In this document: positions 34,252 through 42,206 of the stretch, piece after piece
Layout: every line of letters begins with the position of its first letter
How positions within the stretch are numbered: the stretch's first letter is position 1
Source: an uncultured Lachnospiraceae bacterium
GTDB lineage: Bacteria > Bacillota > Clostridia > Lachnospirales > Lachnospiraceae
Reading direction: 5' to 3'
Assembly (NCBI GenBank): GCA_910586125.1
Contig: CAJUHP010000013.1
Span: 1-64,000 of the forward strand
DNA: 64,000 nucleotides
Position numbers and translations under genes: made by a program
The notes under the pieces: model-generated
Seen by the model: only the letters and a program-made list of their open reading frames with translations
Databases searched by the model: none
Told to the model about the DNA's origin: nothing

Positions 34252-35022
34252 CTAAAAATTCATCCACAGTACTTCGGTTCGGCGCTGCTGGTTATGCGTT
34301 CTGACCTCGATCTCATCCCGATTCCAGTTTTTCAGGTATGTATCGTATAAACTATTATCATAGCCGGACAGCATTACCATAGCCTGGCTTTTGCACAACG
34401 TTTCCAGCAGTTCTTCGTGATTGGCGTCTGTCATCTCATACCGATATTGTTTGCGCCCTCTTGTTTCCATCACATACGGCGGATCCGCATAAATCAGTAC
34501 ATTTTCATGGTTGAACGCCCGGATTACTTCCAGGGCCGGACGGTTCTCGATCTGAACATATTTCAGACGTATTGCCATTTCCACCAGATATTCTGGAAAT
34601 TTAATCCAATTTTTCAGAGCATAGGCAGCTTCTCTGCCGTATACATCCTTTTTCCAGGATTGCTTTTCTGATAGCCGAAAACCATGAGACTGCATAGCTT
34701 GTATGGCAAAATATCCGGCTCTTTCAATCGGATCCTGCGGTTCATTCTGAAAAGTGCTGTCATACACCTCTCTGCTGTACGGAGTAAGAGAAATCCATTC
34801 TTTTAACCGTTCCCTGGTTTCCTGCTCCCGGATAACCCGGAAGAAATTCACTACATTACCATCCAGATCGTTGATCGTTTCGATCCTGGCCGGCGACTTT
34901 TCAAACAGTACCGCACCCCCGCCAAAGAACGGCTCAAGATAACTATGATGCGGCGGCATATGGCTGATAAGCCAAGAAGCTATCCGTCTCTTACTCCCCG
35001 GATAGTTTAACAATGATTTCAT
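34252..35022 (-). CDS. DNA adenine methylase, D12 class (Dam-like)
   Basis: 256 residues from ATG 35022, which overlaps the previous stop (ATGA) and has GGAGGA upstream. The SAM-binding motif is LNYPGSKRRIASWLI (N-terminus) with YLEPFFGGGAVLFEK, and the catalytic motif IV is YADPPYV near residue 180. It should methylate adenine at N6, probably GATC-like; phages use this against host restriction or for regulation. No cognate endonuclease is nearby. Confidence 0.92.
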   Translation of the reverse strand: MKSLLNYPGSKRRIASWLISHMPPHHSYLEPFFGGGAVLFEKSPARIETINDLDGNVVNFFRVIREQETRERLKEWISLTPYSREVYDSTFQNEPQDPIERAGYFAIQAMQSHGFRLSEKQSWKKDVYGREAAYALKNWIKFPEYLVEMAIRLKYVQIENRPALEVIRAFNHENVLIYADPPYVMETRGRKQYRYEMTDANHEELLETLCKSQAMVMLSGYDNSLYDTYLKNWNRDEIEVRTHNQQRRTEVLWMNF

Positions 35023-35264
35023 GCCTTCCTCCCGAAAACCGCTTCCCACTGTTCCGATATCGCACACTTTTTACAATGATCGTCCAGCGCTCCCTGATTT
35101 CCGCAGACACGCGCCCAGTAACAGTACCCGTCACAAATCGTTCGCCGCAGCTTGACCGGGTCGGCGTGTCTCTCTTCCAGAATGACGGCAAGGGTGATAT
35201 TCTTCTCTTTCTGGTCCATGGCACGGACGACATCTTTTGTCGTCTCAATCTCATGTTCTGTCAT
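35019..35264 (-). CDS. Small Cys-rich protein, possible zinc binder
   Basis: 81 residues from ATG 35264, overlapping stops on both sides by 4 bases. The C-terminal half has CDGYCYWARVC then HCKKC, six cysteines/histidines in a pattern that could bind one zinc ion. The N-terminal part is helical and charged. It is coupled to Dam and to the broken Cys-rich gene upstream. Function unknown. Confidence 0.7.
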   Translation of the reverse strand: MTEHEIETTKDVVRAMDQKEKNITLAVILEERHADPVKLRRTICDGYCYWARVCGNQGALDDHCKKCAISEQWEAVFGRKA

Positions 35265-35625
35265 CTCGTTTCGTCTCCTCCCTGATTTTCGTATGTATCT
35301 AAAAGTAGATAAAAAGCTTCGATCGTCATGGCGTGTTTGGTAAAGCATTTTTGGCCGTGATCCAGCCAACTATCCGCCATGATATCCATGATTGTTTCTT
35401 CATTGGAAATCATTTCCAGCAAAAGCGCCCTGTCATAGGTCGGAACCTTCCGTTTGTCCTCCGCTGTATCCAGGTCTTCTCCCGGTACTGCTTTTTCGCA
35501 TCGGAGCGAACAGTCTGTTGTACATGCAATGCAGCACTCCTTTTCGCACGCATCTATATTATCCAGAGCCGGACAGGATACCACATCCCATCCCAGAAGA
35601 CATTTTTTCGGTTTTGCTTCGATTT

Positions 35626-35641
35626 CTTGCGACGTCGCAAG
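35626..35641. promoter_or_regulatory. 16-bp perfect palindrome CTTGCGACGTCGCAAG
   Basis: Its inner 14 bases are identical to the palindrome upstream of the integrase gene (53902-53915). Here it lies within coding sequence, so it may be a second binding site for the same protein or coincidence. Confidence 0.35.
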
Positions 35642-36381
35642 ATTTTCCCCTGCCGTTTCATCCAAATTCTCTGCCGCAGGCTGCGCTTCCTCTTTTCCTT
35701 CTGCTTCGTTCCATTCCGGTGCAAATGGATCATAGATCTGCAGTAAGATGTCCACAAACTTACTATACGACATATGTATCTCTTGTGTCCAGTTCTCTGC
35801 GTCGAAATCAATTCCCAGGTTATAACTCCCAAAGTTATAGCCAAATTCTGAACTTCCTCCGCCATGTGCTCCATAGGGTGAGATTAGGCTTTTAACTTCT
35901 TTTACTTTCTCTTGCTTCGTATTCTCTTTCCGACAAATGTGCATCAGTTCCGGCAAATACTCCTTCCCGCGCCCTTCCAAAAAACGTTTGACAAACCAGG
36001 CCGCGTCTTTTTCCTGTATTTTCTCCGATTGCCCCGGTGAAGAAACAGCCTGTTCCTTCTGGTCCAGCCAGCCGCACCGGATACTGCAGGAGAGATCACA
36101 GTCTGCACAGCACCGTGCCAGCTCGCTGCAATAAGCCGCCGCACCACAAAATCCAGATTCGCTATAGCCGAAAATACATCGTTCTGGCTTGTTCTCTTCT
36201 GGCAGCCTTTCTTCTTCCTGCGCTTCCAATTCAATCACATCCGGCAGCAGATCCGCTGCTGCTTCCTGAAAGACAACGGGTTCCGGTATATCCAGCGCAT
36301 CCGGTAGCAGATTGGCAACGGCTCCCTCGACCACAACTGGCAGTACCTCTGTTTCCTTCTCCGGAAGACTGGTTCTTCTCA

Positions 36382-36433
36382 GGCTCTCCTTCGTCGTTCC
36401 CGTCTCCGGCTCTCCTTCGTCGTTCCCGTCTCC
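36382..36433. repeat. Perfect 2 x 26-bp tandem repeat
   Basis: Units 36382-36407 and 36408-36433 are identical (each starts GGCTCTCCTTCG), plus 5 bases of a third. 26 is not a multiple of 3, so gain or loss of a unit toggles the reading frame. Confidence 0.95.
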
Positions 36434-36751
36434 GGCTCACCGGCTTGTCCAGAATCTGGATTTTCCACAGACGAACTCCCCGTCTCCATCTGCCCCTTGT
36501 CCTGGCATTCCCCTGATTTTCGTATGTTCCGAATCTGTAGCACTGTCATCTTCGGATTTACTTTTTCTCTCTGTTCTTCTGTCATGGAAAGAAGCTCCTG
36601 CAGCTTACTCGAACTGTATCCAACCCATTTCTCCGCCAGCTTCGGGCTGTTCCCTTCCTCAGAAAAATACTCCATGATGTTGATCTGACGGGAAGCTGCC
36701 GATTCCGACATCCCGCACTCGGTTCTTACATATTCGCCAAAATTACGGTAT

Positions 36752-36758
36752 CCCCCCC
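36752..36758. repeat. C7/G7 homopolymer in coding region
   Basis: Seven C on the plus strand (G7 in the coding strand). Six would keep the Cys-rich gene in frame. Confidence 0.85.
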
Positions 36759-36930
36759 GCCTGAAACAAACGCTCATCCCGAATGCGCTTTAAGTAATAC
36801 CCCATGCTGACTATCGCCTGCTGGCCGGTTCGCAGGTTTCCCTGTACAATCCGGTTGGCTCCCACGTAATCAACCGTCTCCCAATACGGCCGATCGCTGG
36901 CCGGTATCATGGTCTCTTCCATCCTCTCTC

Positions 36931-37086
36931 CTATCCTTTCTCAAACTCCATCCGAAAGCCGAAGCGCTTGGCCAGCGCCTTTACAACGCCCCGGATGGAG
37001 TTGACAATCTCTTTCTCCCGCTCCGGCACCACGTCATGGAGCCGAATGGTGATTCCGATTTCTCTCCTCTTTCCTTCGCTACTCAC
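36931..37086 (-). CDS. 51-residue protein of unknown function
   Basis: GTG 37086 follows GGAGGAGGAG and overlaps the previous gene's end by 8 bases. The product begins VSSEGKRREIGITIRLHDVV and is basic. It may be a small DNA-binding protein; no family recognised. Confidence 0.65.
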   Translation of the reverse strand: MSSEGKRREIGITIRLHDVVPEREKEIVNSIRGVVKALAKRFGFRMEFEKG

Positions 37087-37549
37087 CGTTCTCCTCCTCC
37101 AATATCTCATAAAATTCACTGGCTTTCATCTTTTGGCAGTGCGCTGCCAGTTCCACTTCCCCGTCTGCTTCTATGCTGCCATACAACTTGTCACCGACCG
37201 AAAACAGGCGTTCCCTCCAGCGTAGCCCGTATAGTCTGAAATAGTCAAACAACTGCGGTTTTTCCACCTTAAGTGCTTTCACTGCTTCTCGCCATTCTTC
37301 ATTCATGGGCGTTTTTACCTTAAATTTCCCTTCCTCACGGCTTAACAGAAAATCCCGCAGTTTCGTTACGTCGGCTATCGTTGGTTCGATGTGAAGCCGA
37401 TCCGAATTCAGATAAAACCGGGTGGTCTGGATTCCATATTTCTTTCGGATCTGCTGAAAAACATCCACTACCTTTTTCCGGTCGGCAAGCCACCGGAAAT
37501 AATCCTGATATAAGATGCTCCCTGACCCCACCTCAAAGTAAACATTCAT
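37079..37549 (-). CDS. Unknown 156-residue early protein
   Basis: ATG 37549 has GGAGGGGG 10 bases upstream. The sequence mixes aromatic-rich strands (MNVYFEVGSGSILYQDYFRW) with helices (LRDFLLSREEGKFKVKTPMN). I recognise no domain. It lies in the early operon between a small CxxC protein and the 51-residue protein. Confidence 0.7.
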   Translation of the reverse strand: MNVYFEVGSGSILYQDYFRWLADRKKVVDVFQQIRKKYGIQTTRFYLNSDRLHIEPTIADVTKLRDFLLSREEGKFKVKTPMNEEWREAVKALKVEKPQLFDYFRLYGLRWRERLFSVGDKLYGSIEADGEVELAAHCQKMKASEFYEILEEENGE

Positions 37550-37566
37550 CTCCCACGTTCCCCCTC

Positions 37567-37782
37567 CTAGATGATTTTCCGATTCCACACATTCCGCATA
37601 CAAGCTCTGCAGAAGAAAACATCGGTTCCCCGTTTTGTATGTATCCACTCTACCTCAGACAAGTCTTCGTCCGAAACAATGCGCCTTCCACAGCCCTGAC
37701 AAAGCACCGCGCACACTAACCTTCGTTTCGTGTCCTGTCTACTGATCTCCACACCGGCCCGACGAACTGCGCTCTCCAGCAT
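37567..37782 (-). CDS. Small zinc-ribbon-like protein
   Basis: 71 residues from ATG 37782, immediately after the helicase stop (TAAAATG) with GGAGAG 7 bases upstream. VCAVLCQGCGRRIVSDEDLS and FFCRACMRN give CxxC ... CxxC spacing of a zinc ribbon. It probably assists the replication genes next to it; role unknown. Confidence 0.68.
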   Translation of the reverse strand: MLESAVRRAGVEISRQDTKRRLVCAVLCQGCGRRIVSDEDLSEVEWIHTKRGTDVFFCRACMRNVWNRKII

Positions 37783-37783
37783 T

Positions 37784-39184
37784 TTATTTCTCTCCATGCT
37801 CTTCTTCCTTCCGATATTTCCGAATTCTGGCCTTCAGACTTTCCATGACCCATTTCTGCGCGTCGTCCTTCCGCTCCAAAGCCCGGATCACATCCTCATC
37901 GCGGGTTCCGCTGCAAACCAGGTGATGGACGATCACTTTCTCGGTCTGCCCCTGGCGGTGAAGCCTTTTATTCGCCTGGGTATACAACTCATAATTCCAG
38001 GTCAGGCCAAACCAAACAACGTGATTCCCTCCCTGCTGTAAATTTAACCCATAAGCGCAACTGGCCGGATGAGCCAGAAGAATATCCACTTCTTTGCGAT
38101 TCCACGCATCCTCATCCTGTGCCGTTTTCAGTTCTCGCACCCGAAGTCCTTTCCCGGACAAGGCTTCCAGAATTCGAGACCGGTCATGCTGAAAACTATA
38201 GAACACCAGTGCAGGTCTGCCCTGCAGCGATTCCACCAGTTCCAAAAAAGCCTCCACCTTACACCCGTGAATCTCATGAACACCGTGGGCCTCGTCGTAC
38301 ACGGCGCCATTGGCCAACTGCAGCAGCTTATTGCTGAGGGCAGCCGCTCCGGCGGCGCTGATCTCGTCGCCCTCTTCCGGTAAGGCCAATACCATTTCTC
38401 GTTCCAGACTCGTGTAGGCCTTCCGGGATTTCGCATCCAGCTCTACCGGAATCTCATGAAACGTCACGTCCGGCAATTGCAGGTAATCCTCCGCTTTCAT
38501 GCTGATACATATATCCACGATTCGTTCCATGATCCCCTGCTCACTGCCCGGCTTTGCCTGATAGCTGTATATCATGCCGTCCGAGCCTCGCCGATCTGGC
38601 TGGAAGAACCTCTCGCGAAATTGTGTGTACCTCTTTCCCAGTCGCTCGCCCCCGTCCAGCAGATAGACTTGCGCCCACAAATCTGCCAAACCATTCGGAG
38701 AGGGCGTCCCGGTCAAAAGTACCATCCGCTCAATGCGCTCGCTTACGCTGGCCAACGCTTTAAAGCGCTTTGCATTGTGGCTTTTAAAACTGCTGGATTC
38801 ATCCACTACCACCATGTCGAAAGGCCAGGCATTCCGGTAGTATTCCACCAGCCAGACCACGTTTTCCCGATTCGTGATATAGAGATCTGCCGGTGTATTC
38901 AGCGCTCGGATCCGGTTGACCGAACTGCCCAAAACCGAAGAAACCCGTAGCAGTGTAGTGTGTTCCCACTTCTCCTTTTCCCTTGTCCAGGTTCCCTCTG
39001 CGACTTTCTTTGGCGCAATGACTAACACACGGCGGACCTGGAAGCGGTCATACTTCAACGCCCGAATCGCTGTCAGGGTTGTCACCGTCTTCCCCAATCC
39101 CATATCCAGGAAAAGCCCCAGTTTTTTTACCCCGATAATCTGCTCAATACAGTGTGTCTGATACGCATGTGGTTTAAATACCAT
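37784..39184 (-). CDS. SNF2-like DEAD/DEAH-type helicase
   Basis: 466 residues with motif I LFLDMGLGKTVTTL (about 23-36), motif II VVVDESSSFKS (DESS rather than DEAH), motif III LTGTPSPN, and C-terminal motifs V/VI around LNLQQGGNHVVWF and YTQANKRLHRQGQ. This compact SNF2-family helicase is standard in the replication block of siphovirus and myovirus prophages of Firmicutes, paired with a VRR-NUC nuclease as here (11-base overlap). Confidence 0.92.
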   Translation of the reverse strand: MVFKPHAYQTHCIEQIIGVKKLGLFLDMGLGKTVTTLTAIRALKYDRFQVRRVLVIAPKKVAEGTWTREKEKWEHTTLLRVSSVLGSSVNRIRALNTPADLYITNRENVVWLVEYYRNAWPFDMVVVDESSSFKSHNAKRFKALASVSERIERMVLLTGTPSPNGLADLWAQVYLLDGGERLGKRYTQFRERFFQPDRRGSDGMIYSYQAKPGSEQGIMERIVDICISMKAEDYLQLPDVTFHEIPVELDAKSRKAYTSLEREMVLALPEEGDEISAAGAAALSNKLLQLANGAVYDEAHGVHEIHGCKVEAFLELVESLQGRPALVFYSFQHDRSRILEALSGKGLRVRELKTAQDEDAWNRKEVDILLAHPASCAYGLNLQQGGNHVVWFGLTWNYELYTQANKRLHRQGQTEKVIVHHLVCSGTRDEDVIRALERKDDAQKWVMESLKARIRKYRKEEEHGEK

Positions 39185-39518
39185 CTTTTCTCTCCCTAGT
39201 GGTCAAAATGTATCGTTGCTCCAAGACTTCTCCCGCTGCTGCACACCCCATATCTTTCAGGAACTGGATAACGCCTTGAATTCCTCTCGCAACAAAAACC
39301 GTTTGCCCCATCTGCTCCAGCCGCCCGATCTGTACTCTCTGCAGCCTACTCAGTCTTCCTGTATCGGATTTCAATTCCACAAACACCGGCGCTTTTCCTG
39401 GCAATATGACAATCCGGTCCGGGACACCGTCATTGCCCGGACTCTGCCACTTATAAGCCCGCCCTCCTGCGCGCTTTACTTCTGCCGTCAGAATTTTTTC
39501 AATTTCTTTTTCTCCCAT
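39174..39518 (-). CDS. VRR-NUC nuclease
   Basis: 114 residues from ATG 39518 (AGGAGAAGG upstream). The VRR-NUC catalytic core reads GVPDRIVILPGKAPVFVELK, with the metal-binding Asp and ExK of PD-(D/E)XK nucleases. It likely resolves branched DNA together with the SNF2-like helicase encoded directly downstream. Confidence 0.9.
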   Translation of the reverse strand: MGEKEIEKILTAEVKRAGGRAYKWQSPGNDGVPDRIVILPGKAPVFVELKSDTGRLSRLQRVQIGRLEQMGQTVFVARGIQGVIQFLKDMGCAAAGEVLEQRYILTTRERKDGI

Positions 39519-39540
39519 TCTCCTTCTCCTGCATAGCCTC

Positions 39541-39746
39541 GCGCGCATACACGCGCGCACGCGTATATAATTATTTAATTAGGTGCGCTCAGACTATATA
39601 TTAATATCTATTTTTATATTTATATATAAAGTTGGTTTACATGGTTTACATTATATATGTTTTTCCTTATTTTCTGGGCATTTTCGAGGTAAACCAGATC
39701 GGTAAACCTTGCTGTTACTTGTAGACTTTGCCGTTACCCGTAAACC
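39541..39746. other. Candidate replication origin or iteron region
   Basis: The 228-base gap between VRR-NUC and the primase gene contains an alternating GCGCGCATACACGCGCGC-type tract, then a strongly AT-rich stretch (39563-39632), then repeats of GGTTTAC or its complement at 39634, 39643 (direct, 9-base period), 39688, 39701 (GGTAAACC twice) and 39740. Adjacent to primase/helicase genes, such repeats suggest initiator-binding sites plus an unwinding element. Confidence 0.5.
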
Positions 39747-39788
39747 ATACCAACGAAACCAACAAACACAGTACTTTACATCTCCCGT

Positions 39789-42194
39789 TTACACCCTCTC
39801 AAATCCCTTTTGCACCCCATATGGGCCGTACCGACGTACACTCCGGTTTCTTTTCCACCCCGCTATCCTAGATAAAATCCCATTAATCTCTGTACTGTCA
39901 GCCCGTTTTAAATGCTTCAGATCACCGTTTAAGCATTCAACCCAGATTTCTATGGCGCAAACTTTTTCCCGCTTCGCCAGCTCCGTGTCTATGTGCATCC
40001 CTCCGGCTAGGTACATTTTTCTTTTCTGTACATCCATCTTTTCCCATCCGGCGGGTATCTTTTTCTCCAAAAATTCCCGGATCAATCCTTCTTTTCCGGA
40101 CAATTCCCGGTGTTTTTCCTGCTGTCGTTCCGCCTCTGATTCAATCTCTTTTGGTAGATATAATGGCTCTCCCAGGGACCAGTACACGTAGGCCTCTGCC
40201 CAGATTAGATCGACTTCCAGCGGGAGATCACGCCAGACCGAACGCTTGGCTGGATAGATGCCCACATCCACCGGCCAGAACCGCCGGTTTCCTGTGTCAT
40301 CTTTTAGAAATTCCGTGTTGTTGCTGGTGCCGAAGAACACACAACGCCGCGGATACCGCTTCACGTGACGCCCATAAGCCGCCCGGTAAATGTCATCATC
40401 TTTGCTTAAAAACTGTTTCACCGCATTGGTTTCCTGCCGGTTCATGGCCGTAAGTTCCCCCACCTCATTAATCCACGTCCCTTGAATCTGTTCTGCCGCA
40501 TCCTTTCCTTCAAATGTCGTTAGGGAGTCCGAAAACCATTCCTTTCCCAGAATCCTTAAAAAGGTACTTTTTCCAATCCCCTGCGGGCCGGTGAAAATCG
40601 GCATACAATCGTACTTTATGCCGCCCTGCACTGCCCTGGCTACGGCGGCGCAGAGAGACTTGCGTATCACCGCCCTCGCATAACCGGTATCTTCTGCTCC
40701 CAGATAATCCGATAACAGAGTATCTACGCGCCTTACGCCGTCCCAGGAAAGTCCCTGCAAGTACTGCTTCACCCCATTCACCTGGTTCTGACTGCTGACG
40801 ATTAGAAGGGCATCGTCCAGGTTATTCCGGCCAGTAATCTGGTAAAATGTCTCCATATACCGATAAAAGCCGGCATTATCCGCATCCTCCCAGCGCCTTT
40901 TTTCGTTTTTGTTGCTCCATGGCACTTTCCCCAGCACCATGCCGCAGCCGGCAAACTCATCCGTTGCGATCTTCCCCTTCAGCAACGGATCATTTTCCAG
41001 TATCAATACTGCGTTATTGATCGTCTTCTCAAAATTTCCATTCCTATCTTTCGTTAAACGGCCGATCCAGTGTATCTCCTCTTCCTCTGTCTCTGCTTCC
41101 GAATTCCCCTCCTGCAATCCGCCAAACGCTTTTTTGGCCCCTTCCAAACGCTCCTTTGAAAGTAAGTCCGATACGGCTTTATCCTCCAACGCCAAACGGC
41201 TCATTGCCATAAAAGACGGCAGCCTGTTCACTGGCGTTCCTTCCTTTACTTCGTCATCCTGACTGGCATACCGGTGCAGACGCACCAGATCAAAGGCATT
41301 CACTAGCTGGCCGGAGCAAGGGTCCGTTGCGTGATGCGAGTACAGAAAACGATCTCCGTCATACACAACTGCGCCCCCTGTTGTTGAACCTCCAGTATAG
41401 GTATATCGTCCAGTCTGAAGGGTTTCTTCGTACATTCCGGGGAGAAATCGAGTCATGGCCTGCGTAATGGTATAGGTACGGCAAAAGGCTCCGATCACGC
41501 CGCGTTTCGCCGTGGGATCCTCTTGTCTGGCCAGACGCCGACGCTCCAATGCTTCCGCTCCAGGTACCTGCGGCCACTGTCTCACATCTCGCCAATCCCC
41601 ATACATAGCCAAAATCCCGTCCACGCTACAAAAAGGATTATCATAGGCCTCGCACAGGTATTGGCTGTTGCTGCAGCAGCTTGCCCAGTACATCATCCGG
41701 GATGCTTCAAACGTAGTCGGATCACAGAATTCGATTCCGATCAGGGAGGCCAGCTTCCGCGCCGCCGGCTCATATTCGTCTGCAGCAGCGGTTCGATCCA
41801 GAGGAATAATAATTCGCAGGCGCGGCGCGTAACCCGCGTGTTTGCGTGTACTGTACACAGCCGCTCCGCAGCCCAGGCCGCTGACCCGGCGCAGGATGTC
41901 CCCTGTCTGCCCGGCCGGAATGCTGTCCAAATCCAGAGTAACCAAATCCCGGCCTTCCACCTGATTGGCTTTTCGTCTTCCGTTTTGAAAGGTGCCCCCA
42001 ACAAAACCGCCGACGTCCTTTAATTCATCCTGTCGGGATTTCGGATAACTCAGGTATTCCTCTAATGTCTCCGGGCTTCGTACCGGCGTCCGGAGACACT
42101 CCACAAACTCGGACCATAAAAGCCGGTTTTCCGGCCAGTATACAGCTTTCCGGCTTCCGGCCATACTAATTCGCAGGATGCGATCGTTCTGCAA
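39789..42194 (-). CDS. VapE-type primase/helicase
   Basis: 801 residues from TTG 42194, with GGAGGG 7 bases upstream. The N-terminal 330 residues look like an archaeo-eukaryotic primase-type domain (VTLDLDSIPAG near residue 84 is the acidic motif). The C-terminal virulence-associated E (PF05272) ATPase has Walker A FTGPQGIGKST (about 545) and the GELTAMNR/FFGTSNN motifs of superfamily 3-like helicases. It should prime and unwind at the phage origin, which may be the repeat region just downstream. Confidence 0.9.
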   Translation of the reverse strand: MQNDRILRISMAGSRKAVYWPENRLLWSEFVECLRTPVRSPETLEEYLSYPKSRQDELKDVGGFVGGTFQNGRRKANQVEGRDLVTLDLDSIPAGQTGDILRRVSGLGCGAAVYSTRKHAGYAPRLRIIIPLDRTAAADEYEPAARKLASLIGIEFCDPTTFEASRMMYWASCCSNSQYLCEAYDNPFCSVDGILAMYGDWRDVRQWPQVPGAEALERRRLARQEDPTAKRGVIGAFCRTYTITQAMTRFLPGMYEETLQTGRYTYTGGSTTGGAVVYDGDRFLYSHHATDPCSGQLVNAFDLVRLHRYASQDDEVKEGTPVNRLPSFMAMSRLALEDKAVSDLLSKERLEGAKKAFGGLQEGNSEAETEEEEIHWIGRLTKDRNGNFEKTINNAVLILENDPLLKGKIATDEFAGCGMVLGKVPWSNKNEKRRWEDADNAGFYRYMETFYQITGRNNLDDALLIVSSQNQVNGVKQYLQGLSWDGVRRVDTLLSDYLGAEDTGYARAVIRKSLCAAVARAVQGGIKYDCMPIFTGPQGIGKSTFLRILGKEWFSDSLTTFEGKDAAEQIQGTWINEVGELTAMNRQETNAVKQFLSKDDDIYRAAYGRHVKRYPRRCVFFGTSNNTEFLKDDTGNRRFWPVDVGIYPAKRSVWRDLPLEVDLIWAEAYVYWSLGEPLYLPKEIESEAERQQEKHRELSGKEGLIREFLEKKIPAGWEKMDVQKRKMYLAGGMHIDTELAKREKVCAIEIWVECLNGDLKHLKRADSTEINGILSRIAGWKRNRSVRRYGPYGVQKGFERV

Positions 42195-42206
42195 CTTTTC
42201 GCCCTC

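Larger units (their letters stand above)
35261..36922 (-). pseudogene. Large Cys-rich early protein, broken by two frameshifts
   Basis: The frame starts at ATG 36922 (AGGAGAGAGG upstream) and reads about 55 codons to a run of seven G (minus strand; 36752-36758). With six G it would continue as QAGGYRNFGEYVRTECGMSE; with seven it stops at once. It then reads to 36382-36433, where a 26-bp tandem duplication shifts the frame again; one copy instead of two restores it through TTKESLRRTSLPEKE to the stop at 35261. The repaired protein would be about 544 residues: an N-terminal helical domain like those of clostridial phage/ICE proteins of unknown function, and two similar Cys-rich blocks (RCIFGYSESGFCG ... 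and KCLLGWDVVSCPA ...), each with about nine cysteines. It may be phase-variable, decayed or misassembled. Confidence 0.72.
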
